A DNA stretch of 48,151 bases, from contig JAQBVJ010000050.1 in the NCBI GenBank assembly GCA_027623235.1, forward strand, positions 1-48,151, in the 5' to 3' direction. A model generated the notes under the pieces. It ran no database searches, was not told the DNA's origin, and saw only the letters and a list, made by a program, of their open reading frames with translations. The position numbers and the translations under genes are program-made. This DNA comes from Planctomycetota bacterium (GTDB taxonomy: Bacteria; Planctomycetota; Planctomycetia; Planctomycetales; Planctomycetaceae). Shown here one piece after another: positions 27,464 through 37,642 of the stretch (within the stretch, counting starts at the first letter, position 1; the number at the start of each line of letters is the position of its first letter).

Positions 27464-30400
27464 TCATGGCAGGCCGAACAGGCCCTGGAACGGCTCGTCG
27501 AACTGGAACGTGCCAGGTGCCGCCGTTCCCCAGCCGAACCCAAGCTCGCCGGCCTGCACTCCCAAAGGAACAGCATTCGGACTGACGTTGAACGTCGGTG
27601 GGATCGGCTGGCCGTCGATTGCGAATGTGTCACCGGACAGGAAGTTGGTCGTTTCGAAATCACTTTCGACTCGGAACGTGCTCGCTCCAACACCCGCGTA
27701 TTCGAAGATTCCGAAATCCGGTGAGAACAGCGGATCGGCCACATCCCCACCACGGGCGGGAATTCGTTGAGCGTTTCGAGCCCGGGTTGCCGAAGTAAAC
27801 GGCCCGCCCGGCGTTGCCGTGTTGAGGCGTGACTTGAAGACGCCCTCAGCGTTGTTGTAGCTGGCACCGGCACGAGTCACATCCAGTGTCTGCCCGGTGT
27901 TTCCACGGAACACAAGGTTCAATCGGGCAAGAGAATCACCCTCATAGTTGGTCACGGTGAACGTCGTCGCGTCCCAGGTACCAGCCGTTACCGCCGGCGC
28001 GGCCGTCGACACGAACGATTCGAACAGGACATCTTCACCCTGATTACCGTCGAACGTGTTGTTGGTCACCCGAGCGTTGATCCGGCCGTTGCCGTCAAGA
28101 AACCCGGCGCTGTTTGAACCGACTCCGTTCAACTGACCAGCGCCAGTCGCATCCGCGTTTGTAAACGACGTACTTGCCCCACTTGTTCCGACACGCACGG
28201 CAAGACCGCCACCCGCAAAACCATTGGTGATCGAATTGTTGCCGGAAATTGTGTTCCGATTGATGTCGAGAATCATGTCAGGCGCGGCCAGTCCTGAGCC
28301 GTCGGCCAGTAGTGCCACAGTTCCGGAACCAGGTCCCTGACCCTGCGTCAGCGACGCCGTGTTAACAACATAGATTCCTTCCTCGATGTTGTCGGAGATC
28401 GTGTTGGCATTGGCCGCGGTTCCATCACCAATCCGAATGTTGGCAACGGCGCTGCCCTGGTTGAGAATATCGATACCACGGCTCTGGTTACCCGAAATCG
28501 AGTTCCCGAACGCGATGAGGAAATTCACATCCGTAGAGTTGACCGCAGACTGAAACTCGATTCCATCCTCACCGTTGTCTTCGATCGAGTTTCGCTGGAC
28601 CAACACTGCCCGTCTGCCCATTCCTACAGCATTGATGTCCACACCTGATCCAGCATTTCTCGCAATCCTGTTGTTGTTGATTTGAGCGAAACCACCACTG
28701 TTGATTTCGATCCCGTCCATTCCATTGTCTGTAATCGTATTGCCAAGACTGACGCCCGTGATTGGGTCTGTGCCATCAAGTCCAATGATCAGCGGGATGA
28801 CATCGCCACTCACGGCGTTGATCTGAATTCCGTTACCGGAGTTATTACGAATCGTATTGCTGATCCACGTTCCGCCCTGTGTTTCGAGATCATCAATGAC
28901 GGTCTCAATACCGTTCATCGTGATTCCGTTCCCGGGAAGCATGGTAATCGGGTTGAGAACAGTGCCGTTGTTTTCAACCAGGTTTCCTCGCATGTCTGTT
29001 GACAGGCTGGCGTCAGCACGGGTTGTCAGCAGAATTCCGTCGCCGGAGTTCCTGCTGAAAGTGTTATCGATGATTTCGAAATCGATGTCGTCCCGAAGGT
29101 TTCCCCCCGCGTCGATATCGAGTCCTGCTACGGTCGTCGTCCCGCCGCCATCGTTGTCTGTCACGATGTTGTCGATAATCGTGACCGCTCTCAGTTGACC
29201 TGGGCGAGGAGTTACCACGTTGAAGGATGCGTTGCCCCGCCGATCGACTTCGATACCGGCGTGGTCATTTCCAATATCCTGACCGACCTGACCGATCAGA
29301 TTGCTGGAAATCAGAAGATCGTCTACTGCCGTCTCTTCCCGTGCCAGAATCGCGATACCAGACCCGTCCAGCCCAAGTGTCGCATTCGTGAACGAGCCGA
29401 TTTCGTTACCGGTAATCTCGGACTTAACAAGCCGCACCGTCGAGTTTGCCGCCGATGGCGAACCGATCAGGGCGACGCTGATGCCGTCGCCGTCATAGAT
29501 CGTGTTGTTATCGAGATCGTCGGTTACATCGGTAATCAGGTTATTCATGATGTTGAGCGTTGCCGTACCCGAACCAGCCAGGTCGACAGCAATACCCGCT
29601 CCCACCGATCGCGAAAACGTATTGCGGTCTTGCGTGTTCGGCCCGCCGATCGTGATGTCCGCAGTTCCGTCGGTCGACTGGAGCAGGAATCCCGGACCGG
29701 CATTCGCGTTGTTGACCGGATCCAGATTGATCGTGTTGCCGGTAAATACTCCGGACAGAGTCGAGTTCAAGCCCACAACCTGAATACCGCCCGTTCCTGC
29801 CGTGCTGTTGACCAGCTGGTTCTGCGAGACTGTCCCCAGATTGATCGTCCCGTTTGTGGAATTCGCAGCGAAGCTGCTGCCGGCATTGTTAGACAGCAGG
29901 TTCATGAAGATGCCGCGGTCGAGCTGCCCGTTACCGGTATTCAGGAAGCCATCGCCGTTTACGTCCTCGCCGACATCCAGCATTCCGTTTCCGTTAACGT
30001 CCTCGTTGTCATCTTCACCGAAATTCAGGATGTTGTTTCGATTCAAATCCTCGTTCGGAGTGACATTGATGGCACCTCCGTTGAGGGCTTCAAAACTGAT
30101 GCCGTCTCCCGCATTGCTGGTGATCGAGTTCAGGGCGATCTCATTGACGGTGACTGTGGACGCGTTGCTCGTAATCGAGATCGCATCGCCACTTGTCATC
30201 GGTGTCCCGGCAGACCCGTTGATCACGCTGTTCGAAATGACGTTGTTGGTCAGTCGGACATCAACAGCCGCTCCCGATGCCGCATTGAGCGTGACGCCGG
30301 CACCGTTCGCGTCGATCGAGTTCTGCTCAAACTGAGTAACCGAAAGAGTGCCCCCCTGGGCATTGATGTTAAATGCCCCACCCGCGTTTCGCTGGATTGT

Positions 30401-33400
30401 GTTTCCAAAGAGCCCCGCGGTCAGTTGAGCATTCGCGCCGTTCGTTCCGAAATTGAGACCGAACTGCGGTCCGCCAGGGCCGCCGTTCTGTCCGTTATCT
30501 GTGATCGTGTTTCCGCGAATTGTCAGAGGCTGAATCGTCGCTGAGTCATTCGCCTGGACACTCAATCCCGCTCCGCCGAAGTTGGAAATCGTGTTGTTAC
30601 GGATCTGGCCAGAGAGAAGTGTCGCCGTATCCGAAGCAGCGATCGAGAATCCTGAACCGAGACCGATCACAGTTGACGTCGGCTGGAACAGCGAGCCTGT
30701 TGGATCGGCAGGATCCGCCACCATGGAGCCGGTCACAGTCTGACCGGTCGAGAAGGTCGCGGTCACCACCGAGCCGATCAGATCGTTTCCAAACACAGCC
30801 GACGGAACGCCTGCCATGTCGAGGTCGATCAGGAACGAAAGTCGATCCGGCAGATCCTCGCTCGGATCAAGCAATCCATTGCCGTTGCCCAGATTCAAGA
30901 CGCCGTCGCCATTCACATCTTCGCCAGCGTCCAGCACAAAGTTGCCGTTCAGGTCCTCATTGGTATCTTCGCCGCCATCCAGCACGCCATTCATGTTGAC
31001 GTCTTCAGCCGGGTCGAGATTGCCGTTCGCATTGATGTCTTCGCCGACATCCAGAATTCCGTTGGCTGCGTTGAAACTGTTAAAAATTGTGTCCAGCTGC
31101 GTCGACAGGTTCGGGACGACGAACGGCCCGGTCGTGCCGTTGACTGACTGCAATCCGGTCGTCACTTCGGTCGAGTTCTGCGGTGCGAACGGAGTTCCCA
31201 CGAGGGCGCTCGTGTTGAATTCGAGTCCGGCCGGAGCGATGTTCCACACAATTCGGCTGATGTCGATTCCGATCGGTGAGTTATTGACGTAGTCGAGCTG
31301 CGCGCCGGTCGTGTCACCGTTGACCTGGAATCCGAGAATTCCGCCGCCCGCTCCGGTGAATGTGTTGCCGATCGCGTCGATCTTGCCAACGGCCGTGCCG
31401 GTCAGGTTGAAGATCACGCCAGCGCCGTTTGCAATGAACTGGTTGGCATCGATTGCCAGCGGAACGTCAAGACGACCATTGCTGTTCGTATCCTCACCGG
31501 CATCGAGTACGCCGTCGAAATTGGTGTCCTCATTATTCAGGAAGCCAAGCTGAATCGAGACGGTCCCGCTGCTGCCACTGACATTCAAACCCGCTCCGGC
31601 ATTTCCGGCAGCCTGATTCCTCGGATCGCCGATGACGTTGTCAATAATCAGCAGGGACAGGTCGCCACCGTTCAGCACTTCCCCCTGAATCGCATCCCCA
31701 CCACTGTTGGTGATGAAGTTGCCCGCAATCAGGTATCCACCGTCGAGCAGCCGATTCATGTTGCCTTGATTTCGGAAGTTGTCCCCGTCGAAGGGGCGGC
31801 CGACAGGATCGATCGCAGCGTTGAGATTTTCTCTGCCGTCAAGAATCCCGTTGTTGTTCGTATCCGGCTCCAGGGCATCCTCACCAAAGTCAAACACGCC
31901 ATCGTTGTCCCGGTCGTCATTCAGATCCAGGAGTCCGTTCCCGTTCGTATCTTCGTCATCCGTATCCAGCACACCGTTGCCGTTGCTGTCTTCACCGATA
32001 TCCAGTATTCCGTTGCCGTTGATATCTTCACCGATATCCAGTATTCCGTTGCCGTTGATATCTTCATTCGGCGCGAGGATTCCATCGAAATTCAGGTCTT
32101 CGCTTCTGTCGAAAACACCGTCGAGGTTGACGTCGTCAAAGTCCAGAACTCCATTGCCGTTCAAGTCCTCGCCGAGATTCGCAGCGTTGAGAATGCCGCC
32201 GTTCGCTGTGAGCTGGATGGCATCTCCCGTGTTGGAATCGAGCGTATTGTTGACGATCGCGAGATTGATTGTGCTCTGAGCGAGGCCCGCCGTGATGACG
32301 ATTCCGCGGCCGTTGCCGCGATCCATCCGCCCGTTCTCGTTCAAGTCGACGTTATAGTCGAGAACTCCGTTTCCGTTGGCATCCTCGGCAGAATCGAGAA
32401 GGCGGTTCATGTTCAGATCTTCCGACGCCAGATTCCCCGGCGTCAGCTGTTCGACGGCATCCAGCATTCCATTGCCGTTTCCGATGTCGAGAATTCCGTT
32501 GCCATTCCCCACATTCAAAAGGCCATCGCCGTTCAAGTCCTCGTTCGCGTCGAGAATTCCATTGCCGTTCACGTCTTCGTTGACATCCTCACCAGCGTCA
32601 AGGATGCCGTTGCCGTTGACGTCTTCGACGGTGTCTCTCGCAAGCACTGCGCCTTCCAGGCTCGTCAGGTTCCCGTGAAAACGGGCATTGATCGTTGCCT
32701 GGTTTAACGCGGTCACTGTGAAGGCAGCTCCCTCATCCAGCACGCCGTTGGCGAGCGCGTCTTCGCCAGCGTCCAGAATGCCGTTGCCGTTGAGGTCCTC
32801 GCCGCTGTTTCCAAAGGCAAGGTTGCCGGTCGCGGCCAGACTCGAAATCATCTCGTTGTACTGAGTATTTCCCACTTCCAGATCGAGAGTTCCGACACCG
32901 GTGTTGGTGATCGAGAATCCGTTGATCGATGCCTGCCCAACGCCACCCGCAAATGCACTGGTCCCCAGGAAATAGTTGCCGTAGAGGACGCCGGGACGTG
33001 ATGTTGTCGGATCGGTCGTGATCGTTCCCGTCACGTTCGACAGAGTCACCGCCTGGCGGTAGTTGCGGAAAATGTTGTTGTTGATAGTGAAGCCTTCGAA
33101 CCCGCCACCAACAATCAGATCGTTGTTGACGCCGACGCCCGGATTCACCGAGCCATCCAGAACGAAGCCGGAGACGCTGGTATTGTCGCCCGTAATCGTG
33201 ATGAGGTTTCCACCGGCGGAATTTCCCCAGACCGTCTGCCCGGCATTCGCGTCGAGAGTCTGAGTCCGCAGATCCAGAGCTCCAGCGGGAGTCGCAATGG
33301 TGAAGCCAATCCGATTGATGTAGTCGACCGAGACAATTGAATCGTTATTCAGAAGAGTCGTCGGCCCTTGCAGGTCGCCATCGTTGACAATGAACAGCGT

Positions 33401-34615
33401 TCCACCGGCGCCGCTGTTCGAAAATCCGACGAACGTCTGAATCGGATCGGCTGAGGTGCCGACGCCACCGGGGGCACTTTGCGGATCAACGATCAGAATA
33501 CGATTAAAGGACCGCAGTTCAGGCTGACTGCGAAGCGTGATCATGCCGCTTCCGTCGACGGTCGTCGTTTTGACTCGACGGTTCGTCACGACGCGGTTTC
33601 GGCGTTCGACACGCGAGGTCATTTTCTCCCGGACCTTCTGAGGTCGGAACCATCGCTGGGCTCGGCCGTCCGGGATCGTGATCGACAGCGTCGCGAACAC
33701 CTGAGTATCAAATACGTCGTCGTTCGTCACGTTGATGCCAGCGCGGATGTCGTCGGAGATCTGCATCTCATTGCGAATGGAGACTCCTGTGACGTCTTCG
33801 TTGTCGTCCGCCTGGTAGTAGTATCCGCCGACGTGAGTCTCAAAACCGTACCGGCCGAGCAGTGGCGTCGGCACACCAATCTCAGCATTCATTCCTGAGA
33901 AGGCAGACTCCTGAAAATCGACTCGATCGACCGTCAGCCCGGACGGACCGACACCGATCAATGGATTCTGAAACGATGTCGACAGGATATTGCGGTCGGT
34001 TCCTGCGACAAAAACCGCATTCGCGCGGAAATCGACCCAGCGGCCCAGAGACTCAATACCAACGCCGAACTGGTTGTAGCTGCGGCGATTCCCGTTGTCA
34101 TAATCCCAGTACGCATTGACGCCGAAGATGCGGTCGCGAAGTTCGTCGTAACGCCGAAGGCCAGCACCGATGTTTCCGTATCCGCCGCCGGAGTATGTCG
34201 CCGCGCCGCGGGTATCGACGAAGAGCATCGTGTCGTTCTGGCCGAACCAGAATGGCAGCATCACATTGACGCTGGCATCGCCGTTGTCTTCGCTGCCCAG
34301 CCACTCGCCGATTCGAGTTTCCATGCGAACTCGCGGGCCCAGCTGATCCTGCCAGATCGCTCCTCGTGCCGGCTGCATGAGCGGCTGAGGCTCGCCGCCG
34401 TAGTATTGCGGCAGTTCGTAGTTCGGGGCCACAGTCGACCCGTCCTGGAAACTGGTCGTCGCGACGCCATCCTGTCCATTGGGATCAGGACCGGCATTCT
34501 GCGGGCCGACGCGTGAGACACCATCCTCGCCAACGACAATCTGGCTGGTCATTCCAGCCAGAGCGGAGGAGCAAAGGAGAGCTCGGAACAGTCGGGAGGA
34601 CTTCTGCTTCTTCAT
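27464..34615 (-). CDS. Giant inverse autotransporter with beta-helix and Ca-binding-type repeats
   Basis: This protein has 2383 residues. ATG 34615 is preferred over a TTG four codons upstream. A signal peptide (residues 1-29) is followed by an N-terminal beta-barrel at about 95-315. Its strands ('FGVNAYWDYDNGNRRSYNQFGVGIESLGRWVDFRANAV' in outline) match the intimin/invasin inverse autotransporter barrel: 'Y.DYD' and 'GvG.E'. A basic linker (about 327-352) precedes about 2000 residues of right-handed beta-helix repeats ('NTISDNxxxGI', 'NNxIxNNxGDGI'). Six clusters of DxNxNGxLDxGED repeats, resembling EF-hand/thrombospondin type 3 calcium loops, interrupt the helix at nt 32755-32800, 32330-32640, 31820-32170, 31468-31540, 30850-31070 and 29920-30055. 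I infer a type Ve-secreted cell-surface adhesin or cadherin-like protein stiffened by calcium. Confidence 0.85.
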   Translation of the reverse strand: MKKQKSSRLFRALLCSSALAGMTSQIVVGEDGVSRVGPQNAGPDPNGQDGVATTSFQDGSTVAPNYELPQYYGGEPQPLMQPARGAIWQDQLGPRVRMETRIGEWLGSEDNGDASVNVMLPFWFGQNDTMLFVDTRGAATYSGGGYGNIGAGLRRYDELRDRIFGVNAYWDYDNGNRRSYNQFGVGIESLGRWVDFRANAVFVAGTDRNILSTSFQNPLIGVGPSGLTVDRVDFQESAFSGMNAEIGVPTPLLGRYGFETHVGGYYYQADDNEDVTGVSIRNEMQISDDIRAGINVTNDDVFDTQVFATLSITIPDGRAQRWFRPQKVREKMTSRVERRNRVVTNRRVKTTTVDGSGMITLRSQPELRSFNRILIVDPQSAPGGVGTSADPIQTFVGFSNSGAGGTLFIVNDGDLQGPTTLLNNDSIVSVDYINRIGFTIATPAGALDLRTQTLDANAGQTVWGNSAGGNLITITGDNTSVSGFVLDGSVNPGVGVNNDLIVGGGFEGFTINNNIFRNYRQAVTLSNVTGTITTDPTTSRPGVLYGNYFLGTSAFAGGVGQASINGFSITNTGVGTLDLEVGNTQYNEMISSLAATGNLAFGNSGEDLNGNGILDAGEDALANGVLDEGAAFTVTALNQATINARFHGNLTSLEGAVLARDTVEDVNGNGILDAGEDVNEDVNGNGILDANEDLNGDGLLNVGNGNGILDIGNGNGMLDAVEQLTPGNLASEDLNMNRLLDSAEDANGNGVLDYNVDLNENGRMDRGNGRGIVITAGLAQSTINLAIVNNTLDSNTGDAIQLTANGGILNAANLGEDLNGNGVLDFDDVNLDGVFDRSEDLNFDGILAPNEDINGNGILDIGEDINGNGILDIGEDSNGNGVLDTDDEDTNGNGLLDLNDDRDNDGVFDFGEDALEPDTNNNGILDGRENLNAAIDPVGRPFDGDNFRNQGNMNRLLDGGYLIAGNFITNSGGDAIQGEVLNGGDLSLLIIDNVIGDPRNQAAGNAGAGLNVSGSSGTVSIQLGFLNNEDTNFDGVLDAGEDTNSNGRLDVPLAIDANQFIANGAGVIFNLTGTAVGKIDAIGNTFTGAGGGILGFQVNGDTTGAQLDYVNNSPIGIDISRIVWNIAPAGLEFNTSALVGTPFAPQNSTEVTTGLQSVNGTTGPFVVPNLSTQLDTIFNSFNAANGILDVGEDINANGNLDPAEDVNMNGVLDGGEDTNEDLNGNFVLDAGEDVNGDGVLNLGNGNGLLDPSEDLPDRLSFLIDLDMAGVPSAVFGNDLIGSVVTATFSTGQTVTGSMVADPADPTGSLFQPTSTVIGLGSGFSIAASDTATLLSGQIRNNTISNFGGAGLSVQANDSATIQPLTIRGNTITDNGQNGGPGGPQFGLNFGTNGANAQLTAGLFGNTIQRNAGGAFNINAQGGTLSVTQFEQNSIDANGAGVTLNAASGAAVDVRLTNNVISNSVINGSAGTPMTSGDAISITSNASTVTVNEIALNSITSNAGDGISFEALNGGAINVTPNEDLNRNNILNFGEDDNEDVNGNGMLDVGEDVNGDGFLNTGNGQLDRGIFMNLLSNNAGSSFAANSTNGTINLGTVSQNQLVNSTAGTGGIQVVGLNSTLSGVFTGNTINLDPVNNANAGPGFLLQSTDGTADITIGGPNTQDRNTFSRSVGAGIAVDLAGSGTATLNIMNNLITDVTDDLDNNTIYDGDGISVALIGSPSAANSTVRLVKSEITGNEIGSFTNATLGLDGSGIAILAREETAVDDLLISSNLIGQVGQDIGNDHAGIEVDRRGNASFNVVTPRPGQLRAVTIIDNIVTDNDGGGTTTVAGLDIDAGGNLRDDIDFEIIDNTFSRNSGDGILLTTRADASLSTDMRGNLVENNGTVLNPITMLPGNGITMNGIETVIDDLETQGGTWISNTIRNNSGNGIQINAVSGDVIPLIIGLDGTDPITGVSLGNTITDNGMDGIEINSGGFAQINNNRIARNAGSGVDINAVGMGRRAVLVQRNSIEDNGEDGIEFQSAVNSTDVNFLIAFGNSISGNQSRGIDILNQGSAVANIRIGDGTAANANTISDNIEEGIYVVNTASLTQGQGPGSGTVALLADGSGLAAPDMILDINRNTISGNNSITNGFAGGGLAVRVGTSGASTSFTNADATGAGQLNGVGSNSAGFLDGNGRINARVTNNTFDGNQGEDVLFESFVSTAAPAVTAGTWDATTFTVTNYEGDSLARLNLVFRGNTGQTLDVTRAGASYNNAEGVFKSRLNTATPGGPFTSATRARNAQRIPARGGDVADPLFSPDFGIFEYAGVGASTFRVESDFETTNFLSGDTFAIDGQPIPPTFNVSPNAVPLGVQAGELGFGWGTAAPGTFQFDEPFQGLFGLP
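31989..32066 (-). repeat. 36-bp tandem duplication in the Ca-binding repeats
   Basis: 42 consecutive bases at 31989-32030 recur exactly at 32025-32066 (period 36), encoding NGNGILDIGEDI twice. Identity at synonymous sites points to a recent in-frame expansion. Confidence 0.95.
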
Positions 34616-35140
34616 CGGAGGTCCCAACGCAAGTGTAGATAGATGGGGTACCTGTTCCGATTGGAACGGTTATCTGGATTCTTCGGCCGTTTCGTGGAGC
34701 CAGGTTGAGACGATCAGGCCTCACAATCAGGATTTTCGGATTAATCCGAATCTTCATCAAACTTGCTCGCTGGGACCTACACTTCCTGCGTAGCCTGATC
34801 TTCCTAAGCTTCCCCGCCGCCAGAGCGTCCAGGGTCAAACGACCGGGATGCGTGTCGAGAGATCTGCGGGAGCGACACGTCGATCCGGCAGTTCTGGTCT
34901 GGCAGCCTGGTTGGCTGGCGACAACACGGGAGATGTGGTTTATGGGCAGGCTGGTTGGGGTGCTGGAGCTGAGAATGGCGGTAACTCGCAATTGCAGACA
35001 GATTCAGGCACAGCCCGGCCTGTCCGGTTGCACAAACAGGAAGTCGGTACGATCCATGCGGCGAGATGGCGGAACTGCCATGTTGGCGGCTTTCAAATCG
35101 ATCTCGTCCAGACTCGGGCACGTCAGCTTCGAGGGGTGTC
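34616..35140. other. Divergent regulatory region with 16-bp palindrome
   Basis: This 525-nt region lies between the giant autotransporter (-) and the kinase (+). It contains TTCGGATTAATCCGAA (34734-34749), a perfect 16-bp palindrome, about 119 nt before the autotransporter ATG, and a GTTCC-GATT-GGAAC inverted repeat at 34654-34667. Both look like dimeric regulator sites. No clear -35/-10 pair or small gene is seen. Confidence 0.45.
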
Positions 35141-37642
35141 ATGTCGGATTCTGATCTCGCGCGGGTTGAAGAACTGGTGGCCGAGTGGAAGCGGCTCAAC
35201 GATGCCGGGCAGTTTGTCCCGGCCGAAGAGTTGTGCACCGACCACCCGGAGCTGCTTGAAGAGGTCGCGCAGAGAATCGATGCTCTGGACCCGCAGCTCG
35301 GTGAAGAGACCGCGGGGTGCGACGAGATCGGAATGGCCGCGACGATGGTCGAGACTGGTCGCGGTGACAGCGACGAAATCGGTGCGCTCGGGCTCCAGCA
35401 GACCTACCGTGAACTGCGGTTTCACGCGCGAGGCGGGCTCGGCGAGATTTACATCGCGGACGACACCGACTTGAAACGCGAAGTTGTTCTCAAGTTTATC
35501 CGCGGACAGCACCGGAACCGCCACGACGCCAACGAGCAGTTCCGCCTTGAGGCGGAAGTCACGGCGCGGCTGGACCATCCAGGCGTCGTTCCAGTTTACG
35601 GTTTCGGGAAGACACCGGACGGCCGCTACTGCTACGCCATGCGGTTTATCCAGGGTGACACATTCGAGTCGAAGATCACCGAAATCCATTCGCCCGCGAC
35701 GCGGGCCGAGGCCTCAATCTTCGATTCAAGCCGCTCGATCGAGCTGCGGCAGCTCATCGCAAAGTTCATCACCGTCTGCCAGACACTCGCCTACGCGCAC
35801 AACCGGGGCATCCTGCATCGCGACATCAAGCCTGACAATATCATGCTGGGTCGCTTTGGTGAGACGCTCGTCGTGGACTGGGGCCTCGCGCTGGCTGTCG
35901 ATCGAGACGACTCTGCGCGGGCCAGTGGCGAAGAGACGCTCATGCCAATCGGATCCGGCGGTGGTGGCGGCTCGTCGACCTCAACCGGTGGTGTAGTCGG
36001 CACACCGGCTTACATGAGCCCCGAGCAGGCTGCTGGACTGCCTGTTCTGACGCCGGGCGTCGACGTGTTTTCGCTCGGAGCAACGCTCTACAAGATTCTC
36101 ACCGGGCGAGCTCCATACCGGGGCGACTCGGCACGAGAAACGCTCAAGCTGGCTCAGGCAGGAGCCTGGGTGCCCGCTCGCGAACTGAACGATGAAGTCC
36201 CCGTAGGCCTCGATGCGATCTGCAGTAAGGCGCTGGCCGTCAAACTTTACGATCGTTACCCGACGGCGCTGGACCTGGCGGGCGACCTGGAACACTGGCT
36301 GGCCGACGAGCCGCTCGAAGCGATGCCCGAAAATCGGCTTCAAGAGTTCAGCCGCTGGATGAGGAAGAACCGCGGCAAGACGCAGTGGATGATCACAGCC
36401 GTTCTACTGACGGTCGTCAGCCTTGCTGTCGGAGTGACATCCAGCGTCGTGAAGGATCAGGAGCTCGTTCGGCAGCGGGTGACATTCCTCGAGGCGCAAG
36501 GCAACTTCAAGGAAATCCTGATCAGATCGGCCTTCGACGATTTGCGGAACGATGTGCGGCTGCTGGCCGGACGTCCGACCGTGGCTCAAGCCGCCATCGC
36601 ATTTGATGGCGACCCGGCAACAAAGAGTCCAGAGGACAAAGCCAGAATTCTGGAGCTCGAACTGGGGCTTGCTGAATTGTTCCGCGAGTTTCTTGCCCAG
36701 AATCCGAGCTACATGCAGGTGCGGTATCTCGCCAACGATGCGGAAGGTCACGAAAAGGTCCGACTGGATCGCAGCAAGCAGCGCGGTTCCCCCTTCCTGG
36801 TTGAAAAGGATCGACTCCAGGGCAAACGCGGCAATGGGTACTTCGACGAGACGATCCTGCACTCACCGGGACAGGTTTACCTTTCCGACATCAACATCAA
36901 CAAAGAGAATGGCAAGCGGCAATGGAACTTCCCGGTCGTCAGGGCGGCCGTTCCTGTTCTGGCTCCGGATGGCACTCGCTGCCTGGGCATCGTCGTGATC
37001 AACATGCACTTCGGCTATGTGCTGGAGAAAATGAAACAGGCCGCGACAGACGATCTGCAGATCTACCTCACCGACCGCGAGGGCCGATTCCTGGATTTTC
37101 CTGATTCCCCCGACATCGCGTTCTGTTCGTACCGAGGCCTCGAATTCGATCTCGAAATGCTGTTTGAGGACGTGCGGAGCTTCCGAAATCGTGAAACGAA
37201 ATCCATCAGCGTGCTGCGGGCCACTCCCTCTGACACACTTCTGATTTCCGGAAAAGAACGAGGCACCACGACGAATCTCCTGACCGCACTTGAGAATGCG
37301 ATTCCAGGCGAGACGTTTGACAGGCTCAAGATTCTCAAGACCAAATACGAACAGAACGACGACTTCGACCCGGCGAATGCGGATGTGAGCGGTAACGATG
37401 CCAGACCGATGGCCGTCCTTTACGGCGACGGATTGTCCGCCACCAGCCTGCAGTCGCTGCTGAAAGAGAAACTTACAGCGCGATACGACGTCACTCGACT
37501 TCCGTCACTCGACACATCGTCTAACCACGCCCTGTACTGTCGCAAGATTTTTCTTGATGACCGCCCCGGCGTGAGCGATCGATTCCTCTGCCTGCTGCTG
37601 GTGCTGTCTCACTCAACCAGCATGGCTGCCATTGAGGAATAA
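35141..37642 (+). CDS. Ser/Thr protein kinase with C-terminal Cache-type sensor
   Basis: This protein has 833 residues. ATG 35141 follows GAGGGG; the longer frame is rejected. A planctomycete-type N-terminal helix (about 1-50) leads to a Hanks kinase domain. Its parts are a Gly-loop 'ARGGLGEIYIA' (96-106), K118, H226-R227-D228, D246-W-G248 in place of DFG, a Gly/Ser-rich activation-loop insert (271-284) and 'GTPAYMSPEQA'. One transmembrane helix lies at about 415-437. The remaining 400 residues look like a double-Cache ligand sensor ('FREFLAQNPSYMQVRYLANDAEG', 'VVRAAVPVLAPDGTRCLGIVVINM', in outline). The topology puts the kinase inside and the sensor outside. The end ('HSTSMAAIEE') is abrupt and could mark a truncated sensor. 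The adjacent autotransporter may be a target; that is a guess. Confidence 0.88.
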   Translation: MSDSDLARVEELVAEWKRLNDAGQFVPAEELCTDHPELLEEVAQRIDALDPQLGEETAGCDEIGMAATMVETGRGDSDEIGALGLQQTYRELRFHARGGLGEIYIADDTDLKREVVLKFIRGQHRNRHDANEQFRLEAEVTARLDHPGVVPVYGFGKTPDGRYCYAMRFIQGDTFESKITEIHSPATRAEASIFDSSRSIELRQLIAKFITVCQTLAYAHNRGILHRDIKPDNIMLGRFGETLVVDWGLALAVDRDDSARASGEETLMPIGSGGGGGSSTSTGGVVGTPAYMSPEQAAGLPVLTPGVDVFSLGATLYKILTGRAPYRGDSARETLKLAQAGAWVPARELNDEVPVGLDAICSKALAVKLYDRYPTALDLAGDLEHWLADEPLEAMPENRLQEFSRWMRKNRGKTQWMITAVLLTVVSLAVGVTSSVVKDQELVRQRVTFLEAQGNFKEILIRSAFDDLRNDVRLLAGRPTVAQAAIAFDGDPATKSPEDKARILELELGLAELFREFLAQNPSYMQVRYLANDAEGHEKVRLDRSKQRGSPFLVEKDRLQGKRGNGYFDETILHSPGQVYLSDININKENGKRQWNFPVVRAAVPVLAPDGTRCLGIVVINMHFGYVLEKMKQAATDDLQIYLTDREGRFLDFPDSPDIAFCSYRGLEFDLEMLFEDVRSFRNRETKSISVLRATPSDTLLISGKERGTTTNLLTALENAIPGETFDRLKILKTKYEQNDDFDPANADVSGNDARPMAVLYGDGLSATSLQSLLKEKLTARYDVTRLPSLDTSSNHALYCRKIFLDDRPGVSDRFLCLLLVLSHSTSMAAIEE

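Noticed and set aside
29195..30544. 449-codon plus-strand frame inside the autotransporter
   Set aside because: Shadow of the beta-helix coding strand; no ribosome-binding site or motif.
31820..32170. Short periodic DNA repeats considered as a noncoding satellite or CRISPR
   Set aside because: They encode the regular DxNxNGxLD loops in frame and have no spacers.
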